From contig JANQRH010000017.1 of NCBI GenBank assembly GCA_028284625.1, forward strand, positions 1-64,000: 64,000 nt of DNA, in the 5' to 3' direction. The position numbers and the translations under genes are program-made. The notes below the pieces were generated by a model, which worked only from the letters and a program-made list of their open reading frames with translations, had not been told where the DNA came from and ran no database searches. How positions within the stretch are numbered: the stretch's first letter is position 1; the number at the start of each line of letters is the position of its first letter. This document shows positions 51,488 to 61,155 of this stretch, piece after piece. This stretch comes from Afifellaceae bacterium. GTDB taxonomy: Bacteria > Pseudomonadota > Alphaproteobacteria > Rhizobiales > Afifellaceae.

Positions 51488-53854
51488 CTACTCGCGTGTT
51501 TTCAGGACTTCCACTAGGTCGAAGCGGTCGATGCGGCGGCGCACCAGGAGCGCCGATACGAGTGCCGCACTCAAAACAACCAGGCTCGCAAAGGCCAGCG
51601 TGCGCGACGACACGACCAGCGGAATACGGAAAAGATCGCTCTCAAAGCCGATAATCACGGCATAGGCGAAACCATAGCCGATCAGCCATCCAAGCGGCTG
51701 CGCGGCCGCCACGGCCACGCCCAGCTCCGTCAGGAGCACCTGCGAAACCTCCGCTCGCCGGAACCCCAGCACGCGCAGCGTCGCAAGCTCGCGGGCGCGC
51801 TCTGAGAGTTGGATGCACGCGGAGTTGTAAACGACCCCGAATGCGATGATGACACTCAGAATCACATAAACCATCGTGCTGATGAGGATGTTCTGCTCGA
51901 TCGTCTCCTGGAAGAGCCGCCGCGAGACGGTCTGAAGCGCCACGCCCGCAAGCGCCGGCGTCTCCTTGACGCTTGCGTAGAGTGCGTCCGTCGCTGCTTC
52001 GTCGATCTCCAGATGCACGCCGGAGACACGCGGCCCGATACCGGCCAGCCGGTCGAGTGCATCCATGTCCATGAACACCGCAAGGCCGACATAGCTCTGG
52101 ATGATCTCCGTGACCGGCACGTCGACGATGCGGCGGTCGCCTTCCAGAAGCTCCACCTGAACAAGATCGCCGCGCTTGACCTCCAGGATGTCCGCGACGC
52201 GCTCACCGATCGCCAGCCCTGTCTCCGGCAGAGCGATCGGGCGCATATCCAGATCGAGCACGCGACTGAGATCGGCGCCGCGCCGCTTGCCGGAGATGCC
52301 GAGGCGCCGCTCACGCGGACCGTGGCTGATTTTGACGGCGAGCTCGCGGAACGGCTCGGCGCGAAGCACACCGGGAAGTTTGGCGACGGCCGGCAGCACC
52401 GAAGGCGCCCGCTCCCCTGCAAAGGTCAGCGTCGCGTCCTGCCGTTCGGACTGGAAGTAGATCACATCGATCATGTAATCGACGGAATCGATGCTGAAGA
52501 GCGCCACGACCAACAGCGCCACGGAGAACGACGTTCCGATCGTGCTCATCGCCGCGCGCACCGGCCAGCGCGCGATATGGCGAAGCGCCATCACTGTGAG
52601 CTGCGAAAAAAGGCGAACCCGCCTTCCTGCGCTTCCCATGAATTGATGGAACACGGGGGGCGCCGGTGGCCGCATGGCAACCGCCGGCGCCAGTGCCAAA
52701 ACGCCGTAGACCGCCTTGGCGGCGCCGGCGATCGCCGCGGCAATCGAGACAAGCGCCGCAACGGCATAGATGTCAGTGCTCCACCGAAAGATCAGGAATG
52801 GGAAGGTGTAGAACTCCGAGTAGATCACCGTCAGCCCGCGACCGAGCCACGTGCCCGCGACAAAGCCGATGACGACGCCGACCAGCGCAATCATGATCAC
52901 CAGCTTGAGATAGTGCCAGGCGATGTCGAACGCGTGGTAGCCGAGCGCCTTCAGGAGCCCGATCTGCTCGCGCTCCAGCGCGATGAGCCGCGACAGGATC
53001 ATGTTGATCAGGAACGCCGATACGAGCAGGAAGATCGGCGGAATGACCCGCGCCATGGCCGAAAGCTGCTGCAGCTCCGAATCGAGAAAAGCGTGCGATA
53101 TGTGGTCCTTGCGCCCGTAAGCTCCGGTGCCGCCATAAGGCGCGAGGATGTCGTCGAGCTGCTCGATGACCGCCTCTTCGTTGGCGCCGCGCAAGAGCCT
53201 GAGACTGACGGAATCAAACGCCCCCTCAAGGTCGAAACGCCCGGCAAGCGTCCGCTCATTCATCCATAGAACGCCGAAACGGCGATCATCGGGAAGGAGA
53301 TCGCCCGGCCCGAGCGCGTAGATGAACTCCGGCGACAGGGCGATGCCGACGACGCGCAGCGGCGTTTTCACGCCGTCCATCAAGGCATGGAACTCCGTGC
53401 CAAGCGCAAAGCCGTGCGCCTCGGCAAAATTCTCGTTGATCACGACCTCAAGGTCGCGGCCGGTGTCCGGCAGCCGGCCTTGCCGCAGGAAGATGTCGTT
53501 CACCGCCGGCTCGCCGCGGTCGGGCAACGAGATGGCCTGGCCTGTCGCCGGCTCCGCCACGCCATCGATGTCGAGGAGCACCGGCTCGGTGATGCGCAGC
53601 TCAACGGCCGCCACGTCGGGGATGGCGCGGATGCGGTCGAGCAGCGTGCGCGGCGCACGCGTCGCCGACGCAAAGACATCGCCGAAGCGGTAGCGGTCAT
53701 AGTAGGCGCGCTGCGTCTCCTCCAGCGAGCGGTAGGAGCCGATCGCCAAGATCAGCGTGGCGACCCCGCACGCCAAAACCAGCGCAACCGCCAACGCCTG
53801 CGCCCACAGGCGGCGGAGATCGCGCACGAGCTTGACGTTAAGGGCGCGCATCAC
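51488..53854 (-). CDS. FtsX-family ABC permease with two FtsX domains
   Basis: 788 residues. A first helix lies near 17-40 and a large periplasmic MacB-PCD-like domain follows. An FtsX three-helix unit spans about 265-385. A second core starts with a helix near 435, with a second periplasmic domain (about 465-640) and a final FtsX unit (about 660-780). This double layout is like LolCE- or YbbP-type transporters in one chain. With its ATPase (1 bp upstream) and adaptor it should act as a mechanotransmission efflux or lipid-handling system. Confidence 0.9.
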   Translation of the reverse strand: MMRALNVKLVRDLRRLWAQALAVALVLACGVATLILAIGSYRSLEETQRAYYDRYRFGDVFASATRAPRTLLDRIRAIPDVAAVELRITEPVLLDIDGVAEPATGQAISLPDRGEPAVNDIFLRQGRLPDTGRDLEVVINENFAEAHGFALGTEFHALMDGVKTPLRVVGIALSPEFIYALGPGDLLPDDRRFGVLWMNERTLAGRFDLEGAFDSVSLRLLRGANEEAVIEQLDDILAPYGGTGAYGRKDHISHAFLDSELQQLSAMARVIPPIFLLVSAFLINMILSRLIALEREQIGLLKALGYHAFDIAWHYLKLVIMIALVGVVIGFVAGTWLGRGLTVIYSEFYTFPFLIFRWSTDIYAVAALVSIAAAIAGAAKAVYGVLALAPAVAMRPPAPPVFHQFMGSAGRRVRLFSQLTVMALRHIARWPVRAAMSTIGTSFSVALLVVALFSIDSVDYMIDVIYFQSERQDATLTFAGERAPSVLPAVAKLPGVLRAEPFRELAVKISHGPRERRLGISGKRRGADLSRVLDLDMRPIALPETGLAIGERVADILEVKRGDLVQVELLEGDRRIVDVPVTEIIQSYVGLAVFMDMDALDRLAGIGPRVSGVHLEIDEAATDALYASVKETPALAGVALQTVSRRLFQETIEQNILISTMVYVILSVIIAFGVVYNSACIQLSERARELATLRVLGFRRAEVSQVLLTELGVAVAAAQPLGWLIGYGFAYAVIIGFESDLFRIPLVVSSRTLAFASLVVLSAALVSALLVRRRIDRFDLVEVLKTRE

Positions 53855-53855
53855 A

Positions 53856-54563
53856 TCACCATTCGACCTCCGCCGGCTCCACGCGTTCCGCGTTTTCGCG
53901 CATCTCCGCGATGCGCCCGTCGGAAAAAAAGAAGACCCGGTGCGCGATCTTCTGGATCGCGGCGTTGTGCGTGATGATGGCGGTCGATGTGCCCATCTCC
54001 GAATTGACGGCGGTCAGCGCCTCAAGGACAAGTACGCCGGTTTTGGAATCGAGCGCGCCGGTCGGCTCGTCGCAGAGCAATATCTCCGGCCGCTTGGCAA
54101 TGGCCCGGGCTATCGCCACCCGCTGCTGCTCGCCGCCGGAAAGTTGCGCGGGGAAATGGTCGACCCGCTCCGCCAGGCCGACGATCCCAAGCGCCTCCTC
54201 CGGCGCCATGGGGCGCGGCGCGATCTCGGTGACAAGCGCCACGTTCTCCTTGGCGGTGAGGCTAGGAACGAGATTGTAGAACTGGAACACGAACCCGACA
54301 TGATTGCGCCGAAAGAGCGTGAGCTCCCGATCCGAGAAGCCCGTCAGGTCTTCCTCGCCGAAATGCACCTCCCCCGCCGTGGCGGAATCGAGCCCGCCCA
54401 GAATATTGAGAAGAGTCGACTTGCCGCTACCCGATGGGCCGAGCAGCACCGCCAGTTCGCCCTCGTAGAGGACGGCGTCCACGCCGCGCAGCGCATGCAC
54501 CGTCACGTCGCCGGTCTGATAGACTTTGGTGAGCCCGCTGACGGTGAAAAGTGGCTTGCCCAT
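53856..54563 (-). CDS. ABC transporter ATPase (LolD/MacB type)
   Basis: About 235 residues from ATG 54563; GTG 54599 is in frame. Walker A is [16 protein letters not shown]. The Q-loop is [10 protein letters not shown], with the L-T-A-x-E-N-V motif of the LolD/MacB group. The signature is [14 protein letters not shown], followed by [11 protein letters not shown]. It energises the FtsX-type permease downstream and is first in the operon. Confidence 0.93.
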   Translation of the reverse strand: MGKPLFTVSGLTKVYQTGDVTVHALRGVDAVLYEGELAVLLGPSGSGKSTLLNILGGLDSATAGEVHFGEEDLTGFSDRELTLFRRNHVGFVFQFYNLVPSLTAKENVALVTEIAPRPMAPEEALGIVGLAERVDHFPAQLSGGEQQRVAIARAIAKRPEILLCDEPTGALDSKTGVLVLEALTAVNSEMGTSTAIITHNAAIQKIAHRVFFFSDGRIAEMRENAERVEPAEVEW

Positions 54564-54738
54564 GACCCGATCGGGTATTGTTTGCTGGGCGCGGCTCACT
54601 GATCCAGATCAAGTCCCGCCCGGCTGCGTTGCAATGTCACCACCGCGCCGGCGCATCACTGCATCGTTACGGCCCTTGCCACACCACGCCGCAGACGTCA
54701 TGTCCATCCCATAACCCGCACCGTCAACCGGACAAGCC

Positions 54739-55368
54739 ATGATCGACCTTTACACCTGGATCACGCCGAACGGCCGTAAGGCCTCGATTTTCCTCGAAGA
54801 ACTGGGTGTTCCCTACGAGGCGCATCCCATTGACATCATGAAGGACGATCAGTTCGCGCCGGACTTTTTAAAGATCGCCCCGAACAACAAAATCCCGGCG
54901 ATCGTCGACCGCGACAACGGCCTGACGCTGATGGAATCGGGCGCCATCCTGATCTATCTCGCCGACAAGCACGGCCGCTTCCTGCCGAAGGACGGCGAGC
55001 CGCGTTACCGCGTCCTGGAATGGCTGATGTGGCAGATGGGCGGCATCGGGCCGTTTCTCGGCCAGGCCCACCACTTCCTGCATTTCAACAAAGGCAAGGC
55101 GCCCTATGCGGAGGAGCGTTATCGCAAGGAGGCGCGGCGGCTATACGGCGTGCTCGACCGCCGCCTCGAAGGCCGCGGCTTTTTGGCGGACGAGTATTCC
55201 ATCGCAGATGTCGCTACCTGGCCGTGGATCACGCGCTTCGCCTGGCAGGATATCGACCTCAACGACTTCCCCAACGTGAAGCGCTGGTATGTGGAGATCG
55301 CCGGCCGGCCTGCGGTGCAGAAGGGCTACCACGTGCCCAAGGTCACCGACGACATTCCAATGCCGTAA
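54739..55368 (+). CDS. Glutathione S-transferase, Nu/YfcG-like
   Basis: 209 residues. The N-terminal thioredoxin-like domain (1-80) has Y-T-W-I-T-P-N-G-R-K-A-S, with Thr and Asn in the active loop, as in YfcG/Nu-class enzymes. I-P-A-I-V-D holds the cis-Pro, and M-E-S-G-A-I follows to bind the glutathione glutamyl part. The helical C-terminal domain (90-205) contains S-I-A-D-V-A-T-W-P-W. Likely a glutathione-dependent reductase or detoxifying transferase. A 19-bp gap separates it from the phosphatase gene. Confidence 0.92.
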   Translation: MIDLYTWITPNGRKASIFLEELGVPYEAHPIDIMKDDQFAPDFLKIAPNNKIPAIVDRDNGLTLMESGAILIYLADKHGRFLPKDGEPRYRVLEWLMWQMGGIGPFLGQAHHFLHFNKGKAPYAEERYRKEARRLYGVLDRRLEGRGFLADEYSIADVATWPWITRFAWQDIDLNDFPNVKRWYVEIAGRPAVQKGYHVPKVTDDIPMP

Positions 55369-55386
55369 CCCACGGCCTGGCCGCTC

Positions 55387-56115
55387 ATGCCGACGACGCC
55401 ATCCCTGCCGGACGGATTACGCATCTACGCCGTCGGCGACGTGCACGGCCGCCTCGATTTGTTGCAGGACATGGCGGCCAACATCCGCCACGACCTTCAA
55501 GCCACGCCCGCCGCGCAGTCGCTTGAGATCTATCTGGGCGACTACGTCGATCGTGGCCCGCAATCGTGCCAGGTAGTCGATTGGCTGATGGACGCGCCGC
55601 CGCGCGCCGACCGCCGCATCTGCCTCATCGGCAATCATGAGGAAATGTTCCTCGACGCCGTTGCGGATTCGGTTTCTCAAGAAACCCTGTCTAACTGGCT
55701 GTTCAACGGCGGTGACGCAACGCTCGTCTCTTATGGAATAGATGTCCTGCACGCTTCGCCGACAGCGCAGCGGGCCGCCTTTGATGAAGCGATCCCGGAG
55801 CGCCACACGGCGTTCCTGCGCGATCTGCCGCGCTCCATCGAGTTCGGCAGCTACCTGTTTGTGCATGCCGGCATCAATCCCGAGCGCCCGCTGGACGACC
55901 AGGACCCGCAGGATTTGGTGTGGATCCGGGAGCCGTTCCACAGCTCCACCGCCGATTTCGGGCGGATCGTCGTGCACGGCCACACACCGGTGGAGGAGCC
56001 GGACATTCGCCCCAACCGCATCAATATCGACACCGGCGCGGTCTTTACCGGCTGCCTCACCTGCCTGGTGCTTGAGGGGCAAGGCCATCGCCTCATGCAG
56101 ACCGAAACTCGGTAA
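55387..56115 (+). CDS. PPP-family serine/threonine phosphatase-like metallophosphoesterase
   Basis: 242 residues. All metal-site motifs are present: G-D-V-H-G-R (18-23), G-D-Y-V-D-R-G-P (about 52-59), G-N-H-E-E-M (about 79-84), H-A-G-I-N-P, and H-G-H-T-P. This is the bacteriophage-lambda/PrpA type of PPP phosphatase. It is cytoplasmic and may dephosphorylate proteins or small phosphates. It is probably co-transcribed with the GST gene. Confidence 0.9.
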   Translation: MPTTPSLPDGLRIYAVGDVHGRLDLLQDMAANIRHDLQATPAAQSLEIYLGDYVDRGPQSCQVVDWLMDAPPRADRRICLIGNHEEMFLDAVADSVSQETLSNWLFNGGDATLVSYGIDVLHASPTAQRAAFDEAIPERHTAFLRDLPRSIEFGSYLFVHAGINPERPLDDQDPQDLVWIREPFHSSTADFGRIVVHGHTPVEEPDIRPNRINIDTGAVFTGCLTCLVLEGQGHRLMQTETR

Positions 56116-56320
56116 AGGCACGCACCAAAATACGCGCCGCTTGAGGCCAACCGCCAATTTGGATACACAGCCGGCACCCAGGCCGGGCCCCTCTGGCAGC
56201 GTCAAGCTGTGATGTCGGACTGGACAAACATGCTGTGGCCCAGCCGATTCTTCCCATTCGGTCACATGGAAGACGAGGGCTGAAGCGGCGGTCACGTTCG
56301 CCAATGGGCACAGGTCCCGT

Positions 56321-56980
56321 ATGCACGAACTCTTTTCGTCGGAGGCGACATCCGCCTTTCTCCAGGTCATCCTGATCGACCTGGTGCTTGCCGGCGACAA
56401 TGCGATCGTCATCGGGCTCGCCGCCGCTGGCCTGCCGCGCGAGCAGCGCAACAAGGCCATCATGGTGGGGATCGCGGCGGCCACGGCGCTGCGCATCTTC
56501 TTTGCCTCCATCACCACCTGGCTGCTCGGCATCGTCGGCCTCCTGCTCGCTGGCGGCATCCTACTTCTGTGGGTCTGCTGGAAGATGTGGCGCGAGCTTC
56601 GCGTCACCTCTGTTGAGGAGCAGGCTGCAGACCGGGCACTGGCCGGCGATGTCGTGAACCCATCGAAGTCGCCGGAGACCGCCCCACCGCGCAAGACGTT
56701 CAAGCAGGCGGCGATACAGATCATCATCGCCGATGTCTCCATGTCGCTCGACAACGTGCTGGCCGTTGCCGGCGCGGCGCGCGAGCATCCGATGGTGCTG
56801 ATCTTCGGCTTAGCGCTGTCGATCGCGCTGATGGGGCTTTGCGCCTCCATGATCGCGCGGCTTCTCCACCGCCACCGGTGGATCGCCTATATCGGCTTGG
56901 TGATCATCCTTTATGTGGCGCTGCAGATGATCTGGGAAGGCGGCTGGGAGCTCCGCGGCGCGGTCGCCAGCATGACCTGA
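56321..56980 (+). CDS. TerC/YjbE-family integral membrane protein
   Basis: 219 residues with about seven helices. Two inverted conserved motifs carry acidic residues in the membrane: L-V-L-A-G-D-N-A-I-V-I (about 21-31) and D-V-S-M-S-L-D-N-V-L-A-V (about 138-149). These are the TerC-family hallmark. Several members export Mn(II) or other metals. I looked for a yybP-ykoY manganese riboswitch in the 205-bp upstream gap (56116-56320) and saw none. Confidence 0.92.
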   Translation: MHELFSSEATSAFLQVILIDLVLAGDNAIVIGLAAAGLPREQRNKAIMVGIAAATALRIFFASITTWLLGIVGLLLAGGILLLWVCWKMWRELRVTSVEEQAADRALAGDVVNPSKSPETAPPRKTFKQAAIQIIIADVSMSLDNVLAVAGAAREHPMVLIFGLALSIALMGLCASMIARLLHRHRWIAYIGLVIILYVALQMIWEGGWELRGAVASMT

Positions 56981-57087
56981 GGCTGCAACACACCGGCTCA
57001 ACGCATCCTCGGTGTTCATGGGTCCCGGTCCCGACCTGCCGGCCAAACCGGGATGACAGCTGTTTAGTCAGTGCAGGCGAGGTTCTA

Positions 57088-57242
57088 ACCTCCCCCTTGA
57101 GGGGAGGTCGGCGTTTGCAAGGCAAAGCCGCGGCAAACGTCGGGAGGGGGTGAGCGTCGTTCCACTGCGGCTCCGAAGCTCACCCCTCCCCGAAATCGGC
57201 TCGCAAGGCTCACCGATTTCGACCCTCCCTCAAGGGGAGGGT
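57088..57242. repeat. Composite palindromic intergenic repeat
   Basis: This block in the 348-bp gap 56981-57328 contains successive stems. ACCTCCCC/GGGGAGGT is at 57088-57108. A CGTTTGC/GCAAACG pair follows. Next come GGGTGAGC/GCTCACCC (about 57148-57185) and GAAATCGG/CCGATTTC (57192-57220). ACCCTCCC/GGGAGGGT at 57222-57242 closes the block. The outer stems share the TTGAGGGG/CCCCTTGA-like core. It matches the mosaic palindromes common between genes in Rhizobiales-like genomes. It may act as an RNA end or terminator between terC and the EamA gene. Confidence 0.8.
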
Positions 57243-57328
57243 TATCCGGACGTGCAAGCCCCGCCAAGAAACGGGTGGCGACGCTCTCTCGCGGATGCGA
57301 TGACGCGGCGGACGCCATTCGAGACGCC

Positions 57329-58282
57329 ATGCCCCCCGCCGACCAAACCGCAACTGCGGAACCGCAATCCGCGATCAACCCCTCCATGGGGGTCATCGAA
57401 TGGGTGATGCTCCTGACGCTCTCCGTCTTGTGGGGCGGCTCGTTCTTCTTTGTCGGTGTTGCGGTCACCGCGCTTCCTACGCTGTCGATCGTAGTTCTGC
57501 GTGTCGGCCTGGCGGCACTGACGCTGTGGGCGATCATTCTCGTCATGCGCCGGCCAATCCCCATGACGAGCGAGGTCTGGATAGCGTTCTTCGGCATGGG
57601 CCTGCTCAACAACGTCGTGCCCTTCGGGCTCATCGTCTGGGGTCAACAGACCATCGCCTCCGGCCTTGCCTCGATCCTGAACGCCACGACGCCGCTCTTC
57701 ACCGTGATCGTCGCCGGATTGCTTCTCAGCGACGAGCGCATGAATGCGCTGAAGCTGATCGGCGTGACGATCGGTTTCGTTGGCGTCATCATCATGATCG
57801 GCGTCGATGCCCTGTCCGGCCTGACAGGCAATGTATGGGCCCAAATCGCCATTCTCGGCGGTGCGCTTTCATATGCATTCGCGGGCGTTTACGGCCGACG
57901 CTTCAAGCGGCTTGGCGTCGATCCGCTCCTCACCGCCGCCGGTCAAGTGACGGCCTCCACCATCGTGCTCGCCCCCGTCGCGATCCTGATCGACCGCCCC
58001 TGGAACCTGCCGATGCCGACCGTTTCGATCTGGTCGGCGATCGTCGGGCTCGCCGTCCTGTCCACGGCGCTGGCCTATATCCTTTACTTCCAGATTCTCA
58101 GGCGCGCCGGGGCGACGAACCTGCTCCTCGTGACGTTCCTTATTCCCGTCTCCGCCATCCTGCTCGGCTCGCTGGTGCTCGGCGAGCGGCTGGGGTGGGT
58201 GCACGCGGCGGGAATGGCGCTGATCGGCCTGGGGCTCGCGGCAATCGACGGGCGCCTCTTCCGAAGCCGCCGCGCCGCCTGA
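57329..58282 (+). CDS. EamA-family (DMT superfamily) transporter
   Basis: About 317 residues from ATG 57329; the open frame starts at 57275 and a later ATG lies at 57386. Ten predicted helices form two EamA repeats. The first begins L-S-V-L-W-G-G-S-F-F, and the second starts after about residue 165. The G-E-R-L-G motif near the end (L-V-L-G-E-R-L-G-W) is typical. Probably exports a metabolite such as an amino acid; the substrate cannot be told from sequence. Confidence 0.9.
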   Translation: MPPADQTATAEPQSAINPSMGVIEWVMLLTLSVLWGGSFFFVGVAVTALPTLSIVVLRVGLAALTLWAIILVMRRPIPMTSEVWIAFFGMGLLNNVVPFGLIVWGQQTIASGLASILNATTPLFTVIVAGLLLSDERMNALKLIGVTIGFVGVIIMIGVDALSGLTGNVWAQIAILGGALSYAFAGVYGRRFKRLGVDPLLTAAGQVTASTIVLAPVAILIDRPWNLPMPTVSIWSAIVGLAVLSTALAYILYFQILRRAGATNLLLVTFLIPVSAILLGSLVLGERLGWVHAAGMALIGLGLAAIDGRLFRSRRAA

Positions 58283-58375
58283 ATCCGCGCTAGAACTGTC
58301 GTGCCGCCCCGATCCTTACTGGGCGTTAACCCGCGTCATGCGACAGAAACCCGTCGCGATCCCTTGGGCCACAAG

Positions 58376-59428
58376 ATGACGTTTGCCACAGCCGAGGGCA
58401 GCTTCCGGGTCGCCGTGATCCTGCCCTGTTACAACGAAGCGCTCACGATTGGGCCGGTGGTGCGCCGGTTCGCCGAGGTGCTGCCCGATGCGCAGATCTT
58501 CGTCTTCGACAATAATTCGACCGACGATACCGCGCGCGCCGCCATGCGCGCCGGAGCGCACGTCTTTCGCGAAGCCAATCAAGGCAAGGGCAATGTCGTG
58601 CGGCGCATGTTTGCGGACATCGACGCCGACATATACGTCATGGCCGATGGCGACGGCACCTATGACCCGGCCGATGCGCCCTCGCTGGTCAACACGCTCA
58701 TCACCGAACGCACCGACATGGTGGTCGGCACGCGCCGCCACATCCATCTCGACGCCGGCCGCGCCGGCCACGCCTTCGGCAACCGCGCATTCAACCTGCT
58801 CTATAAATGGCTGTTCGGCGGCGACTTCAGCGACATCTTCTCCGGCTACCGGGCATTCACGCGCCGCTTTGTGAAGAGCTTCCCCGCCATCTCGTCGGGT
58901 TTTGAGATCGAGACTGAGATGTCTGTGCATGCCAGCCAGCTCATGATCCCGGTGTCGGAGATCGAGCTCGCCTACGGCAAGCGCCAGGAAGGCTCCGCAA
59001 GCAAGCTCAGGACCTTCCGCGACGGCTTTCGCATCCTGCGCATGTTCGCAATTCTCTTGAAGGAGACGCGGCCCTTCGTCTTCTACTCGCTCTTCGCCAT
59101 GGTCTTTTGGGTGCTGGGGCTGATCCTCATGCTCCCCGTCATCACCACCTGGCTGGAGACCGGATTGGTGCCGCGCCTTCCGACAGCCGTCGTCTCCACC
59201 GGTCTCTTTGTCATCGGCTTCCTGATGGCCGGCAGCGGGCTCGTTCTCGACAGCCTCAGCCGCTCGCGCGTGGAGCAGAAGCGCATTCTCTTCCTCAATC
59301 TGCCGCCGCTGCAGGCGGGCCCGCGTTTTCCGCTTGCGTCGCGGCAACCGGTTGAGGCCCCCGCAGACGCAGTGGCGGACGCGCCGTCATCCCCGCCCCT
59401 GGCGGAACCTGGAATGGCTGGATCCTAA
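58376..59428 (+). CDS. Membrane GT2 glycosyltransferase (dolichyl/polyprenyl-phosphate sugar synthase-like)
   Basis: About 350 residues from ATG 58376; the frame is open from 58301. The GT-A domain (about 10-230) has I-L-P-C-Y-N-E-A-L-T-I, F-D-N-N-S-T-D-D-T and the D-x-D motif M-A-D-G-D-G-T-Y. Two helices (about 240-265 and 280-305) follow, then a Pro/Ala-rich tail. This layout fits enzymes that load a sugar on a polyprenyl phosphate. With the GT39-like protein at 62119 it could form a lipid-linked sugar pathway. Confidence 0.87.
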   Translation: MTFATAEGSFRVAVILPCYNEALTIGPVVRRFAEVLPDAQIFVFDNNSTDDTARAAMRAGAHVFREANQGKGNVVRRMFADIDADIYVMADGDGTYDPADAPSLVNTLITERTDMVVGTRRHIHLDAGRAGHAFGNRAFNLLYKWLFGGDFSDIFSGYRAFTRRFVKSFPAISSGFEIETEMSVHASQLMIPVSEIELAYGKRQEGSASKLRTFRDGFRILRMFAILLKETRPFVFYSLFAMVFWVLGLILMLPVITTWLETGLVPRLPTAVVSTGLFVIGFLMAGSGLVLDSLSRSRVEQKRILFLNLPPLQAGPRFPLASRQPVEAPADAVADAPSSPPLAEPGMAGS

Positions 59429-59580
59429 GGATCGTGCGGGGTTCGACACCCGCCGCAAGCTGGCGTTAACTGCGACTCATTAGATTTTGTGAGGGTTTTG
59501 CGCCTAGTTCGGCGTGACTGAGAGGAACCCGGCCCGCCGCCGGGAAAAAACGGCCGATCGCCTGGAGAACCGCGAGCGCC

Positions 59581-61155
59581 ATGTCCGTTCTTCGCTTCCG
59601 CACTGCCGATGCCCGACCGACGGCCACGCCGGCACTCCGCGGCGCGGGTTCTCGGAAGCCACGGCTCCTGATTTTCATCGTCGCCTATAACGCGGAAAAG
59701 ACCATCAAGTCGGTGCTTGACCGCGTACCGCACGCCATCACTGAGGAGTACGACGTTGAGGTGCTCGTCATCGACGACGCCTCCACCGACAAAACGTTCG
59801 AGCGCGGCCACGAGGTGCGGAACGACGGGTCGTATCCCTTCCCGCTCACCGTGCTCTTCAACCCGGTGAACCAGGGCTACGGCGGCAATCAGAAGATCGG
59901 CTATTTTTATGCCATCCGGAACGGCTTCGATTTCGTCGCGCTGGTGCATGGCGACGGTCAGTATGCGCCGGAAAGCCTGCCCGACCTCCTGCGCCCGCTG
60001 AAGGATGGCGAAGCGGAGGCGTGCTTCGGCTCACGCATGATGGAGCGCGGTGCCGCACGGAAAGGCGGCATGCCGCTCTACAAGTTCGTCGGCAACCGCA
60101 TCCTGAGCTGGTTTGAGAACCGGGCGCTGCGCACGTCGCTGACGGAGTTCCATTCCGGCTATCGCGTCTACGCCACCGAGGCGCTCGCCCGCGTGCCGTT
60201 CGCGCAGAACACCAACGACTTCCACTTCGACACGGAGATCATCATCCAGTTCGTGATGGCCGGACAGCGCATCGTGGAGCGCGCGATCCCGACCTATTAC
60301 GGCGACGAGATCTGCCACGTGAACGGGATGAAATACGCCTGGAACGTCGTGCGCTCCGTTCTCAAGGCGCGCGCGCAGGACCTCGGGCTCCTCTACGACC
60401 GGCGCTTCGATATCGCCAAGTCCGACAATTTGAACGACCAGTATACGCTGAAGGACGATTACGACAGCCCGCACGCTTATGCGCGCGACCTGATCCCCGC
60501 GCGCGCCAACGTGCTCGATCTTGGTTGCGCCGGCGGCTACATGGGCGCGCTCCTCAAGGAGGAGAAGGACTGCAACGTGGTCGGCGTCGACGCCTTCCCG
60601 CTACCGGCGGGCATCACGCTCGACGACTTCCACCAGCACGACCTCAACGACGGGCTGCCGAAGCTCGCCACCGAACGCTTCGACCACATCCTCATGCTCG
60701 ATGTCGTGGAGCATCTGGCGTCGCCGGAGCGTTTCATGATGCGTCTGCAGGAGGCGATCAGCACGCATCCCGACACTAAGCTGGTGCTCTCCACCGGTAA
60801 TATCGGCTTCTTCGTCACGCGGCTGATGCTGCTTCTCGGCCAGTTCAATTACGGCAAGCGCGGCATCCTCGACATGACGCATACGCGGCTCTTCACATTT
60901 ACGTCGCTCCGCCGTCTTCTGGAGCAGTCAGGCTTCCGCATTGTCGCCGTGAAGGGCGTGCCCGGCCCCTTCCCGCTCGCTATGGGCAACTCGCCTCTGA
61001 GCAAAGCCCTGGTGCACATCAACAAGGCGCTGATCGCGCTTTCGCGCGGGCTCTTCTCCTATCAGATCTTTGTAGTGGCTCAGCCGCTGCCCTCGCTGGA
61101 ATGCCTACTGCAAAACGCTGAGGAGCAATCCGCGCTCCGGGCCGCCGCGCAATGA
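59581..61155 (+). CDS. GT2 glycosyltransferase-methyltransferase fusion
   Basis: 524 residues. The GT2 domain (1-290) has I-F-I-V-A-Y-N-A-E-K-T-I, V-I-D-D-A-S-T-D and the acidic H-G-D-G-Q-Y-A. A class I methyltransferase follows (about 300-470): V-L-D-L-G-C-A-G-G-Y-M-G, V-V-G-V-D-A-F, then F-D-H-I-L-M-L-D-V-V-E-H-L. It could make and methylate a sugar in one chain, or act on a lipid-linked sugar. It overlaps the next gene by 4 bp (ATGA). Confidence 0.9.
   Translation: MSVLRFRTADARPTATPALRGAGSRKPRLLIFIVAYNAEKTIKSVLDRVPHAITEEYDVEVLVIDDASTDKTFERGHEVRNDGSYPFPLTVLFNPVNQGYGGNQKIGYFYAIRNGFDFVALVHGDGQYAPESLPDLLRPLKDGEAEACFGSRMMERGAARKGGMPLYKFVGNRILSWFENRALRTSLTEFHSGYRVYATEALARVPFAQNTNDFHFDTEIIIQFVMAGQRIVERAIPTYYGDEICHVNGMKYAWNVVRSVLKARAQDLGLLYDRRFDIAKSDNLNDQYTLKDDYDSPHAYARDLIPARANVLDLGCAGGYMGALLKEEKDCNVVGVDAFPLPAGITLDDFHQHDLNDGLPKLATERFDHILMLDVVEHLASPERFMMRLQEAISTHPDTKLVLSTGNIGFFVTRLMLLLGQFNYGKRGILDMTHTRLFTFTSLRRLLEQSGFRIVAVKGVPGPFPLAMGNSPLSKALVHINKALIALSRGLFSYQIFVVAQPLPSLECLLQNAEEQSALRAAAQ

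Noticed and set aside
51809-53269. 486-codon open frame on the plus strand
   Set aside because: It is fully inside the FtsX permease on the other strand. Its product is low-complexity, rich in Asp/Arg/His, with no domain.
56116-56320. Possible yybP-ykoY manganese riboswitch before terC
   Set aside because: The expected paired loops and conserved sequence of this class are not visible.
55417-56850. 477-codon open frame on the minus strand
   Set aside because: It covers the phosphatase and TerC genes, both with clear motifs; no recognisable domain in the antisense product.
58316-59347. 343-codon minus-strand frame
   Set aside because: Antisense to a GT2 gene with DxD and membrane helices; the product is charged low-complexity sequence.
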